From positions 1 to 45,828 of the forward strand of contig JAGABZ010000014.1 of the NCBI GenBank assembly GCA_017614375.1: a stretch of DNA of 45,828 nt, read 5' to 3'. The notes below the pieces were generated by a model. It saw only the letters and a program-made list of their open reading frames with translations. It was not told the origin of the DNA and searched no databases. The translations under genes and the position numbers were made by a program. Source of the DNA: Spirochaetales bacterium (lineage in GTDB: Bacteria > Spirochaetota > Spirochaetia > Sphaerochaetales > Sphaerochaetaceae). This document shows, one piece after another, positions 32,314 to 39,311 of this stretch; the first letter of the stretch is position 1, and every line of letters begins with the position of its first letter.

Positions 32314-33061
32314 GTCCGTGAGCCTTGAATACATGCTCACGGGCGTAGCGGTCCATCCGGGCCAATTGGGCGACGATGGGCTTGAGCTGTGAGCGGATAT
32401 TGGTCTGGTCATAGGGACAGACCGGCTTGATTACCGGCAGGCTGTAGGCTGAGGCCAGCCTGGACAGGGCGTTCTCATGAACCTGAATCAGCGGCCTGAT
32501 TATCTTCAGTTTGCCGTCGAAAAAGTCCTGAACGGGGTTCATCGTCTCGAAGTGGCCCCTGAAATAGAGGTTGATCATCGAGGTTTCGACCAGATCGTCC
32601 AGATGGTGTCCCAGGGCGATCTTCGAGTATCCCTCTTCATCGGCGATGGTAAAGAGAATCCGGCGGCGGTTCCGGCTGCAGAGGTAGCAGTTGAAGTCCC
32701 CGTTGAAACTCTCCGGGTGCATGTATTCCTCGATTACACGGAAACGGATCTGCAGCGCCTCGAAGTACTCCCTCAGCAGCCCGATGTTGTGCTCCGGCAC
32801 CGGGTGCTCCTTCCAGTTGATCAGCACGGCATCCAGGGTGTAGTCAATCGGGAGCCATTTCCTGCGGACGGAAAGAGCCAGAGCCAAAGCCAGCGAGTCC
32901 TTACCGCCCGAAACACCGAGCAGGATGCGCTCGTCGGCTCCGATCATCGAGAAACGGTTGATCGAGGCCCCGGCGTTCTTGACGATGCGCATTACCCACG
33001 GCGGCATGTGGCCGTCCAGCAGTTCTCTGTAGCTGTGGATTTCGGGGACTGCTTCAGTCAT
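32303..33061 (-). CDS. ttcA: TtcA-family tRNA 2-thiocytidine synthetase
   Basis: This cytoplasmic tRNA sulfurtransferase probably makes 2-thiocytidine at tRNA position 32 using ATP and a bound Fe-S cluster. The 252-residue protein has the PP-loop GVSGGKDSLAL (residues near 49-59). A cysteine pair in FNCYLCSRNRRR and a third cysteine in PVCPYDQTN match the cluster ligands of E. coli TtcA. LGHHLDDLVET is also conserved. The ATG overlaps the stop of the HD-domain gene by 4 nt, so they form a two-gene unit. Confidence 0.88.
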   Translation of the reverse strand: MTEAVPEIHSYRELLDGHMPPWVMRIVKNAGASINRFSMIGADERILLGVSGGKDSLALALALSVRRKWLPIDYTLDAVLINWKEHPVPEHNIGLLREYFEALQIRFRVIEEYMHPESFNGDFNCYLCSRNRRRILFTIADEEGYSKIALGHHLDDLVETSMINLYFRGHFETMNPVQDFFDGKLKIIRPLIQVHENALSRLASAYSLPVIKPVCPYDQTNIRSQLKPIVAQLARMDRYAREHVFKAHGLER

Positions 33062-34206
33062 TCGGCAAAGACGCGGACCTTGCGCAGGGAAGTGGAGAAA
33101 CCCTTGATCGACGAGCGGTTGAAAACCGGGTCGCAGTCGATGAACGGTGCCCGGAGGTCGACGATTCTCAGGTCCGACTCGAACGAAATCGGCTCGGGTA
33201 CGTCGACTATGACCATCCGCCCGAGCTTTTGTCCGAGTTCCCGCTCCAAGGAGGAGCTGTCGAACCCGGGCTCCCAGGAAAATTCGTCAATCTGTTCCAG
33301 CAGGCTGTTGTCCCTGACTCTGCGGACCAGTCTGAGCAGCGGAATCTGCCGGCTGCGGCAGAGTTCGATGAACTGGCTGTCATCCAGGTCGAAAAGGTCT
33401 GTCTGCCGGATGTATCCGCCCTCCAGGGCATCGCATACGGCGCGTTTGATCATCGCCGTGGCGCAGCGTACACGCTTGTTCCAGTAGACGTTCTTGTACA
33501 TAAGGTATTTGGAGAAAAGGACATGCTCTACCGACGACATATTGATCTGATTCAGTCCCAGACCGGTATCGGTCAGCTGGATCTGCCCGATGAGGTAGGA
33601 AACGTCCTGCACACCGTAGGGCACTCCGCAGTAAAAGGCGTCGCGGCAGAGGTAGTCAAGTTTATCGGGGTCCAGGGTGCCGGAGAGCATGTTGCGGTAC
33701 ATGCGGACCTCGTCATTGCCGGCCTTCAGGCTCTTGTCGATGATGGCCATGACCCAATCCGGGTCAGCCCCGATTTCGTCCAGGGCTCGGAGGATTTCCT
33801 CCGAGGAACCGATGATCCGGGCTCCCAGGGCCTCGTGGTCCTCGGTTATGACCTCTTTAAGCGAATGGGCGTAGGGGAAGTGCCCCAGATCGTGCATCAT
33901 CGCGGCGGCGAGGAAGCTGTAGACTCCCTTCAGGGAAAACGGCCCGTAGCCGTTGGACAGCAGGCTGAGTACGATCCACTTGGCCACGTGGTACACCCCC
34001 AGGCTGTGCCCCAGCCGGGTGTGGACGGCGCCAGGATAGACCAGGGCGGTAGGCCCGAGCTGTCTGAGCCGGTCGAGTTTCTGCATCTGCGGGGTCAGAA
34101 AGAGTTTCCAGAACCCCGCCGAGACATGGATGTCCTTCCACAGGGGGTCCTTTATCGTCTTGTTGAAATCGCACGTAAGGCGGCTGATTATCAGGTCGTT
34201 TTCCAT
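33058..34206 (-). CDS. HD-domain phosphohydrolase, SAMHD1/dNTPase-like
   Basis: This 382-residue cytoplasmic protein has an H...HD...D metal site. H62 lies in VHTRLGHSLGVYHVA, H105-D106 in AMMHDLGHFPYAH, and the last Asp in GTLDPDKLDYLCRD. This arrangement and the LDYLCRD motif match SAMHD1-like deoxynucleoside triphosphate triphosphohydrolases, so a role in dNTP pools or nucleotide signalling is inferred. I take the start at the ATG at 34206 (MENDLIISRL). No Shine-Dalgarno is present, but TACACT ends 6 nt upstream. An earlier in-frame start would lie across the promoter. It is coupled to ttcA and divergent from the NusG paralogue. Confidence 0.85.
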   Translation of the reverse strand: MENDLIISRLTCDFNKTIKDPLWKDIHVSAGFWKLFLTPQMQKLDRLRQLGPTALVYPGAVHTRLGHSLGVYHVAKWIVLSLLSNGYGPFSLKGVYSFLAAAMMHDLGHFPYAHSLKEVITEDHEALGARIIGSSEEILRALDEIGADPDWVMAIIDKSLKAGNDEVRMYRNMLSGTLDPDKLDYLCRDAFYCGVPYGVQDVSYLIGQIQLTDTGLGLNQINMSSVEHVLFSKYLMYKNVYWNKRVRCATAMIKRAVCDALEGGYIRQTDLFDLDDSQFIELCRSRQIPLLRLVRRVRDNSLLEQIDEFSWEPGFDSSSLERELGQKLGRMVIVDVPEPISFESDLRIVDLRAPFIDCDPVFNRSSIKGFSTSLRKVRVFAE

Positions 34207-34212
34207 GCCTGA

Positions 34213-34242
34213 AGTGTAAACCACCACAGAGGTTTTGAACAA
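34213..34242 (-). promoter_or_regulatory. Promoter of the HD/ttcA unit (predicted leaderless)
   Basis: On the minus strand TTGTTC and TACACT are spaced 18 nt apart, with the ATG after 6 nt. The -35 lies only 3 bp from the -35 of the divergent NusG-paralogue promoter. Confidence 0.55.
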
Positions 34243-34245
34243 GGC

Positions 34246-34274
34246 TTGATTACTCGCCCCAGGTGGCGGATACT
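34246..34274 (+). promoter_or_regulatory. Promoter of the NusG paralogue (predicted leaderless)
   Basis: TTGATT (34246-34251) and GATACT (34269-34274) are spaced 17 nt apart. The ATG at 34281 follows after 6 nt. Confidence 0.6.
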
Positions 34275-34280
34275 GTGTCC

Positions 34281-34820
34281 ATGTACGGCTGTCTTTTCTG
34301 TCTGAGCGGCAAGGAGCCCGGTGTCAAGAAAAAGCTTGAGAACCGCCTCAGGGAAGCCGGGTCGGTAGGCGCGATAGTCTGGTTCCCCAAAAAGGACGTC
34401 AGGGTACGGCGCAACGGCCGTGCCGAGCTTGAAAAGCGTCCGCTGTTTCCCGGTTATCTTTTTTTCTACATCGACGGAGGAGAGGACGAGCTCAGGCAGC
34501 TGAACCCGGGCAGGGCGGACGGGGCAATCCGGCTGTTGTCCTATGCCGACGGTACCCATGCCCTGCGCGGCGGGGATCTGAAGGTGGCCCGCTGGATTGA
34601 GGACTTCCACGGCGAAATCGGGATTTCCACCGTCGTTTTCAACCCCGGCGAGAGGGTGAGAATCGTCGACGGACCGATGATGGGTATGGAAGGCCTGGTG
34701 AAAAAGGTCGACAGACACCGGAAGAAAGTCTGGGTGGATTTCGACTTTGACGGTATGCTCAATAACGTGGTGCTCGACGTTGAAGTCGTCCACGGTGATA
34801 CAAAAGGAGAGAACAAATGA
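34281..34820 (+). CDS. NusG-family elongation/antitermination factor (NusG paralogue, LoaP/RfaH-like)
   Basis: This cytoplasmic RNA-polymerase-binding factor has 179 residues. The N-terminal NGN domain (about 1-105) has [20 protein letters not shown] and [12 protein letters not shown], the conserved signature of the NGN fold. The C-terminal KOW domain (about 118-150) reads [19 protein letters not shown]. It is not located beside secE/rplK, where housekeeping nusG normally sits, and looks more like specialised paralogues (LoaP, UpxY). These act on particular long operons. Whether this genome has another nusG cannot be seen. The start is the ATG at 34281. A GTG six codons earlier overlaps the -10 box. 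Its stop overlaps the rubredoxin ATG. Confidence 0.8.
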   Translation: MYGCLFCLSGKEPGVKKKLENRLREAGSVGAIVWFPKKDVRVRRNGRAELEKRPLFPGYLFFYIDGGEDELRQLNPGRADGAIRLLSYADGTHALRGGDLKVARWIEDFHGEIGISTVVFNPGERVRIVDGPMMGMEGLVKKVDRHRKKVWVDFDFDGMLNNVVLDVEVVHGDTKGENK

Positions 34821-34972
34821 CCTACGAATGCAACCTCTGCGGCTATGTCTATGACGAAGACCTGGGCGATCCCGACAACGGTGTCCGTCCCGGAACCAGG
34901 TTCGCCGACCTTCCCGATGACTGGGTATGCCCGGTCTGCGGCGCGTCCAAGGACAGCTTCGAAAAGCAATAA
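34817..34972 (+). CDS. Rubredoxin
   Basis: This small cytoplasmic iron electron carrier has 51 residues. The iron site is formed by two CxxC pairs, [11 protein letters not shown] near the start and [11 protein letters not shown] near the end, with the typical aromatic residues and DPDNG between them. It normally donates electrons to rubrerythrin or oxygen-reducing flavoproteins, and a reverse rubrerythrin is encoded 2 kb away. The ATG overlaps the NusG-paralogue stop (ATGA) and has AAGGAG upstream, so expression depends on that gene's promoter. Confidence 0.96.
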   Translation: MTYECNLCGYVYDEDLGDPDNGVRPGTRFADLPDDWVCPVCGASKDSFEKQ

Positions 34973-34988
34973 CAGCCATATCCGGAAA

Positions 34989-35021
34989 ACAAAAAGAAAG
35001 GGTCACCTGTTTCGGTGACCC
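34989..35021 (-). terminator. Intrinsic terminator of tRNA-Gly
   Basis: On the minus strand GGGTCACC and GGTGACCC (plus arms 35000-35007 and 35014-35021) form an 8-bp stem followed by TTCTTTTTGTTTT. On the plus strand no T-run follows, so it is not an efficient terminator for rubredoxin. Confidence 0.85.
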
Positions 35022-35024
35022 CAA

Positions 35025-35096
35025 AGCGGGAAACGGGACTCGGACCCGCGACATCCACCTTGGCAAGGTGGAGCTCTACCACTGAGCTATTCCCGC
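35025..35096 (-). tRNA. tRNA-Gly (GCC)
   Basis: The minus strand gives a 72-nt cloverleaf. The acceptor GCGGGAA pairs with TTCCCGC, the discriminator is U (usual for tRNA-Gly), and anticodon loop TTGCCAA gives anticodon GCC. The T arm is GCGGG TCCGAGT CCCGT. CCA is not encoded. Confidence 0.96.
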
Positions 35097-35115
35097 ATTA
35101 ACAAACGCAGGACAA

Positions 35116-35144
35116 AGTCTACACGATTTGCCTGTTTGTGTCTA
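35116..35144 (-). promoter_or_regulatory. Promoter of tRNA-Gly
   Basis: On the minus strand TAGACA and TAGACT are spaced 17 nt apart, 20 nt before the tRNA 5' end. Confidence 0.65.
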
Positions 35145-35151
35145 GAGGTAG

Positions 35152-35183
35152 AAAAAGCCCCCGGCAGTGTGTCTTCCGGGGGC
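35152..35183 (-). terminator. Terminator of the 502-residue barrel gene
   Basis: On the minus strand GCCCCCGG and CCGGGGGC (plus arms 35157-35164 and 35176-35183) form an 8-bp stem followed by five T residues. It lies 20 nt after the stop and just ahead of the tRNA-Gly promoter. Confidence 0.9.
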
Positions 35184-35203
35184 TTTGCTGTGTCGGCGCG
35201 GAA

Positions 35204-36712
35204 TCAGAACAGGTGGCTCCAATCCACGTCCAGAACGGCAATCTGGGCTCCGACCTTGGCGGTGAAGGCTCCGGTTGAGTGGGTGAGGTCGGCAGTGTAT
35301 CCGAGCTGTGCCGTGGCCTTGAGCCCCTTCTGAAGCTGCCAGGTAAGCGAGCCTTCGACCTTGATGGCCTGTGTCAGCGGGCCGTAAAGCTTCATGGGCT
35401 TTATTCCCATGGCCGCGAGGGCCGGCTTGTCACCGTAGGTGCTGCCCAGACCGTACGAGCCGCGGGTGATCAGCTCGACCGACAGCCCGGCCTGGATCGG
35501 GGAGTCGGTGTACTCGGCGTAGAAGCGGTGGACCTTGGTTCCCGGGCCGTACTTGAAGCCGAGGTAAAAGGCGTCACCCTCGGAGACATAACCGCAGGCG
35601 AAGGAGAAGAACTGGAACGGGCTGGCGAACATACCGGCGGTGTCGTTGCGGTTGTACATGAAGTTGGTGCAGAGGAAGAACTCGTAGCCGAGATTCAGTC
35701 CGGCATCCTTCTTGAAGGTCTTTTCCCTGATCATGTAGTCGGACGGAGTGAATTCGAAGGACTCGAGCTTCTTGCCGTCAAGAAGGTTGATTTCGGCACC
35801 GGCGATGAAGCCCATGGCCTGCGGCTTGTCGCTGATGCCGTAGGTCGGGTCGATTTCCCTGCCCTGGTCGAAGTCGTCCATGGTGAAGCTTCCGAAAAGC
35901 CGCACCGGCCCGATCAGGCCCTCGACGCTGACGTTGAGCATGACGTTGGAGAACTCGTCCTGGTAGTTGTCATGCCAGACCCCGAGCGGGGTGAAGTCGA
36001 GCAGGGAAGGGTACTTGTTGTAGACCTGGTTGAGCTCGGCAAAGGTGATCCTGAAGTTGTCGTTCTCGAAGCCGAACTTGTGGGAGAAGGTCGACTGCGG
36101 GCCGAGCCAGTTCTCCTGTCCGTAGTTGAGGAAGTACTTATACCATATGCCGATGAAGTTGAACCAGAAGGACCAGCCGTTGTCCCCGAAGGGGAAGTCC
36201 TGGGTCAGGTAGAGGTTGTCCAGATACGGCTGGGAGTCGCCGATGGCCATGTCGTAGGTCGCCGGTCCCCACTTGATCTGTCTGCGTCCTACAGAGGCGA
36301 AGAAGTTCCCGTCGGAGGAGGTGTATTCCACAAACCCCACCGAGGGGAAGCTCAGGTCGATCGGGGCGCCCATGAACGGTACGTTGAGAAATATGTCCCC
36401 GCTGTCCTTCATCCGGGCCAGATGGTCCTGGCCGAGGTCGAACAGCATGACCAGCCGGAGGTTGTCGGTGGTCGCCTCGAGGCCCAGGTCCAGGAAGCTC
36501 GGAGTCTCGAAGCCCTTGAGCCAGTAGTCCTGGCGCCTGAAGAACCAGTCGTCATTCAGGTCCCAGACCAGCCCGGCATCGTCAGAATCGAAGCCGGAAG
36601 GTGTGTTGTCGTAGGTGAAATACGGCTTTATGTTGACAAGCGGTCTGACGGATGCCGCAAAGAGCGAGAATACGCAGAGCGCAACGCAGATCAGGGCTGT
36701 AAGTTTCTTCAT
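35204..36712 (-). CDS. Outer-membrane beta-barrel protein (Wzi-like motif)
   Basis: This exported 502-residue protein starts at the ATG at 36712, with AAGGAG 5 nt upstream. Its signal peptide is MKKLTALICVALCVFSLFAAS. Long alternating strands, many aromatic residues and the C terminus DWSHLF support an outer-membrane barrel. The segment VGRRQIKWGPATYDMAIGD (near residue 150) resembles the GRxxxxWGPG hallmark of capsule-assembly Wzi proteins, but the match is to a short motif only. It is transcribed alone or after rubrerythrin, with a terminator at each end. A spirochaete-specific porin is the main alternative. Confidence 0.75.
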   Translation of the reverse strand: MKKLTALICVALCVFSLFAASVRPLVNIKPYFTYDNTPSGFDSDDAGLVWDLNDDWFFRRQDYWLKGFETPSFLDLGLEATTDNLRLVMLFDLGQDHLARMKDSGDIFLNVPFMGAPIDLSFPSVGFVEYTSSDGNFFASVGRRQIKWGPATYDMAIGDSQPYLDNLYLTQDFPFGDNGWSFWFNFIGIWYKYFLNYGQENWLGPQSTFSHKFGFENDNFRITFAELNQVYNKYPSLLDFTPLGVWHDNYQDEFSNVMLNVSVEGLIGPVRLFGSFTMDDFDQGREIDPTYGISDKPQAMGFIAGAEINLLDGKKLESFEFTPSDYMIREKTFKKDAGLNLGYEFFLCTNFMYNRNDTAGMFASPFQFFSFACGYVSEGDAFYLGFKYGPGTKVHRFYAEYTDSPIQAGLSVELITRGSYGLGSTYGDKPALAAMGIKPMKLYGPLTQAIKVEGSLTWQLQKGLKATAQLGYTADLTHSTGAFTAKVGAQIAVLDVDWSHLF

Positions 36713-36740
36713 TCTTTCTCCTTTTTGCATAAGGATATGC

Positions 36741-36767
36741 AAAAGAGGCGGCTTTTGCTGCCGCCTC
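36741..36767 (-). terminator. Terminator of rubrerythrin
   Basis: On the minus strand GAGGCGGC and GCCGCCTC (plus arms 36745-36752 and 36760-36767) form an 8-bp stem followed by TTTTGCAT, 17 nt after the rubrerythrin stop. Confidence 0.8.
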
Positions 36768-36783
36768 CCGGGTCATGTCAGGA

Positions 36784-37350
36784 TTATTTGCCGAAGTAGC
36801 GCTTGAGCAGGCCGGCGAAAGCCTTTCCGTGGCGGGCTTCGTCGCGGGCCATCTCGTGCACGGTGTCGTGGATGGCGTCGAGGTTGTACTTCTTGGCCAG
36901 CTTGGCGAGGTTGGTCTTTCCGGCGGTGGCGCCGTTCTCGGCCTCTACTCTGACCTTGAGGTTCTTTTCGCTGCTGTCGTAGACGACCTCGCCGAGAAGT
37001 TCGGCGAACTTGGCTGCGTGCTCGGCCTCTTCATAGGCGGCCTTTTCCCAGTACTGGCCGATTTCGGGATAGCCCTCGCGGAAGGCGACCCTGGCCATGG
37101 CCAGGTACATGCCGACCTCGGAGCACTCGCCCTCGAAGTTGGATCTCAGGGCACTGATGATCTCATCCTGAACTTCCTTAGGGACATCGGCGCCGAACTG
37201 CTTGCCGACACCGACGACGTGCTCGGAAGCCCAGGTCATTTCCGAATCCTGTTTGGTGAACTTCGAACCGGGGCACTTGCAGACCGGACAGAACTCCGGA
37301 GCCTCGGGTCCTTCATGAACGTAACCGCAAATCGGGCATACCCACTTCAT
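36784..37350 (-). CDS. rbr: Reverse rubrerythrin (rubredoxin domain first)
   Basis: This cytoplasmic peroxide/oxygen-detoxifying non-heme diiron protein has 188 residues. Unlike classical rubrerythrin, the rubredoxin domain comes first (residues 1-40, with CPICGY and FCPVCKCPG). The four-helix diiron domain (about 45-188) carries FEGECSEVGMY, YEEAEHAAKF and DEARHGKAF, which supply the Glu/His ligands. The ATG has AGGAGG upstream. A promoter and a short dyad lie in its leader. With the nearby rubredoxin and flavodoxin it fits the oxygen defence of a strict anaerobe. Confidence 0.95.
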   Translation of the reverse strand: MKWVCPICGYVHEGPEAPEFCPVCKCPGSKFTKQDSEMTWASEHVVGVGKQFGADVPKEVQDEIISALRSNFEGECSEVGMYLAMARVAFREGYPEIGQYWEKAAYEEAEHAAKFAELLGEVVYDSSEKNLKVRVEAENGATAGKTNLAKLAKKYNLDAIHDTVHEMARDEARHGKAFAGLLKRYFGK

Positions 37351-37365
37351 AATGATTCCTCCTGG

Positions 37366-37416
37366 AGGCAGATGACTGCCTGAACTTCATTATACAGGTT
37401 TTCGGGGAATCTTAAA
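37366..37416 (-). promoter_or_regulatory. Rubrerythrin promoter and leader dyad
   Basis: On the minus strand TTTAAG and a perfect TATAAT are spaced 16 nt apart (plus 37411-37416 and 37389-37394). Downstream of the -10 box, AGGCAG-N4-CTGCCT (37366-37381) is a 6-bp dyad just before the Shine-Dalgarno. It could be an operator or an mRNA hairpin. Confidence 0.6.
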
Positions 37417-37442
37417 GGGCATAATGAACGAAAAAGGGCATG

Positions 37443-37465
37443 AAAAAAGGCGCTTTGAGCGCCTT
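37443..37465 (-). terminator. Terminator of the tRNA-Lys/tRNA-Glu transcript
   Basis: On the minus strand AAGGCGC and GCGCCTT (plus arms 37447-37453 and 37459-37465) form a 7-bp stem with a 5-nt loop, followed by six T residues (four after the stem). Confidence 0.88.
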
Positions 37466-37473
37466 TGTAAATA

Positions 37474-37545
37474 CATCTCCAAGCAGAATCGAACTGCTGT
37501 TGACGGGATGAAAACCCGTTGTCCTAACCGCTAGACGATGGAGAC
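37474..37545 (-). tRNA. tRNA-Glu (TTC)
   Basis: The minus strand gives a 72-nt cloverleaf. The acceptor GTCTCCA pairs with TGGAGAT (the first pair is G-U) and the discriminator is G, usual for tRNA-Glu. Anticodon loop TTTTCAT gives anticodon TTC. The T arm is AGCAG TTCGATT CTGCT. CCA is not encoded. It follows tRNA-Lys after 14 nt. Confidence 0.94.
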
Positions 37546-37559
37546 ATACTGTTGCCTAG

Positions 37560-37632
37560 TGAGCCGCACTGGATTCGAACCAGTGACCCACGCCTTAAAA
37601 GGGCGTTGCTCTACCTGCTGAGCTAGCGGCCC
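37560..37632 (-). tRNA. tRNA-Lys (TTT)
   Basis: The minus strand gives a 73-nt cloverleaf. The acceptor GGGCCGC pairs with GCGGCTC (one G-U) and the discriminator is A. Anticodon loop CTTTTAA gives anticodon TTT. The T arm is ACTGG TTCGAAT CCAGT. CCA is not encoded. It is first in a two-tRNA transcript. Confidence 0.95.
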
Positions 37633-37645
37633 TTGCAACAGAGCA

Positions 37646-37675
37646 AGCATAACAAAAAGGCCGTCCTGATGTCAA
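37646..37675 (-). promoter_or_regulatory. tRNA-Lys/Glu promoter nested in a terminator
   Basis: On the minus strand a perfect TTGACA and TATGCT are spaced 18 nt apart. The TTGACA lies in the loop of the alpha-galactosidase terminator, and the spacer contains that terminator's 3' arm and T-run. Confidence 0.7.
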
Positions 37676-37690
37676 CTCACCGGACGGCCC
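37654..37690 (-). terminator. Terminator of the alpha-galactosidase operon
   Basis: On the minus strand GGACGGCC follows GGCCGTCC (plus arms 37659-37666 and 37682-37689), an 8-bp stem with a 15-nt loop and then five T residues. It starts 20 nt after the GH36 stop codon and overlaps the next promoter. Confidence 0.85.
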
Positions 37691-37709
37691 GCGGCGCTGT
37701 CGCGGCGGA

Positions 37710-39311
37710 TCAGATGACCAGGCTCAGACTCTGCTGTTGTCCGTCTGTCACGTACGTGATTTCCAGCAGGTGCTTTTTACCGTTGATTTTGTTTGAACAG
37801 CTCAGGATACGGGCCTTGCCCAGGTCCAGAAGCTGCCCGAACCAGGCGCGCTTTTTCCCGTCATAGCTGCCGAAATCATCGGAACAGAACAGCACCGAGC
37901 CGAACAGGGCGTTGACCGCGGCAAGGGTGGTTTTCTGCTGCTTTGTCAGGCTGGTGTTGTCATCGCGGAGCAGGAACACGTCCGGGTCATTGAGAAAGGC
38001 CCGCCCGTTGAGCTGGCGGCGGTAGAATGTGTTGCGCTGGGTGTGCATCGTCGAGGGCCGCTCGTTGTGAAACGCCCTCATGAACAGTTTGTCGTCGTAG
38101 GAGAGGGACATGTCCGGTCCTATGCGGCAGTACTGCACCCGGCCGAAAGCGCTGGCCAGAGGCACTCCGCAGCCGAGAATCTCGGCGGGGGAGCAGACCT
38201 CCCGGAGGAATTCCATCGCTTCGGCCATGATTTCCCCGCGGGTCCTCTCCGGGCGCGGAAGCATGCAGGCCGCGTACAGAAAGTCCAGTTTGAACAGGGA
38301 AAAACCCATGTCGCGGTAGTGCCGGACGCAGTCGGTGATGTACTGACGGACTGCGGGATTGTAGAAGTCCAGTGCGTACGCGCCGCTCCAGTTGGAACCG
38401 GCAAAGACGGGTTTGCCGTCAGGTTTGCGCAGGATCCAGTCGGGATGTTCCGCGGCCAGAGCGGATTTCCTCTCGCATACAAAGGGCGCCAGCCAGATTC
38501 CGGCGGTCAGGCCCCTGTCCCTGATGGCCGAGGCTATCGGCTTCATGCCGTCGGGGAACTTGGCGGGGTTCACGTTTAGCCAGTCGCCGACATAGGTTTC
38601 GAATCCGTCGTCCACCTGGAAGATGTCCAGCTTCTGTCCGGAGGCTGCCATCCCGTCCAGATCTCGCAGGATCTGGGATTCGGAGATGTTCTGGTAGCAG
38701 TTGTACCAGCTGGTGTATCCGGTTTTTGGGGTGGCGGGCAGGGGCTTTATGCCCATGGCAGCGAACCAGGCGTCAAAGACTGCATCCGAGGTGCCTGAGA
38801 AAAACCCCAGTTCCAGGGCGCGGTATTCTCCCCGGATCCGGCGTCCGGCGCAGTCCTTTGTGACCCTGATGACATTCTCTGCGGTGTTGAAGGTGATGCG
38901 GGTAAAGCCCGTGTCCTCACAGAGAGATCCGATGAGGATGTACTGCTCACCGCGCCGGATGTAGGCGTAGGTGTAGCCGTAGTGGATGTGTTTCTCGTAC
39001 TTACGGGGGTTGAAGTGTCCGTCCCCGTACTGGGCCAGCCCCAGACCCAGCCGCAGAAGCGCCGGACAGTACTTCAGGGCGGTGTCCGTCTGTCCCGTCA
39101 GACGTTCCGGGGAGTATGTCCAGCTCTGGTAACCGTTTACAAAAATGACATCATCCGGTCTGAACTCGAAGCTGAACAGAGCGGTGACGTCCTCGGTCAG
39201 GACGGCATCCTCGGCTGAAAGCTTCAGGCCGTAGCGGTCGGGGGCGGTCAGGTCTTGTCCGGAAACGGGAGAGCCCTCAGAGCGGATGATGTGTCGGGTG
39301 AAATCAATCAC
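37710..39311 (-). CDS. GH36-family alpha-galactosidase
   Basis: This is probably a cytoplasmic enzyme, as there is no signal peptide. It releases galactose from alpha-galactosides such as melibiose or raffinose. At 533 residues it is a compact member. FQVDDGFE (near residue 232), SLFKLDFLYA with the nucleophile Asp (near 342), and CRIGPDMSLSYDD with a candidate acid/base Asp (near 400) match GH36. The N-terminal beta domain contains FVNGYQSW, typical of GH36. The start is GTG at 39311, overlapping the symporter stop (GTGA), with AAGGTGA upstream. It is the last gene of a three-gene operon. Related GH36 specificities cannot be excluded. Confidence 0.87.
   Translation of the reverse strand: MIDFTRHIIRSEGSPVSGQDLTAPDRYGLKLSAEDAVLTEDVTALFSFEFRPDDVIFVNGYQSWTYSPERLTGQTDTALKYCPALLRLGLGLAQYGDGHFNPRKYEKHIHYGYTYAYIRRGEQYILIGSLCEDTGFTRITFNTAENVIRVTKDCAGRRIRGEYRALELGFFSGTSDAVFDAWFAAMGIKPLPATPKTGYTSWYNCYQNISESQILRDLDGMAASGQKLDIFQVDDGFETYVGDWLNVNPAKFPDGMKPIASAIRDRGLTAGIWLAPFVCERKSALAAEHPDWILRKPDGKPVFAGSNWSGAYALDFYNPAVRQYITDCVRHYRDMGFSLFKLDFLYAACMLPRPERTRGEIMAEAMEFLREVCSPAEILGCGVPLASAFGRVQYCRIGPDMSLSYDDKLFMRAFHNERPSTMHTQRNTFYRRQLNGRAFLNDPDVFLLRDDNTSLTKQQKTTLAAVNALFGSVLFCSDDFGSYDGKKRAWFGQLLDLGKARILSCSNKINGKKHLLEITYVTDGQQQSLSLVI

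Noticed and set aside
35279-36799. 506-codon open frame on the plus strand opposite the 502-residue barrel gene
   Set aside because: It is a compositional shadow of the real minus-strand gene, which has a signal peptide, ribosome site and terminator. The antisense frame also runs through the terminator of rubrerythrin.
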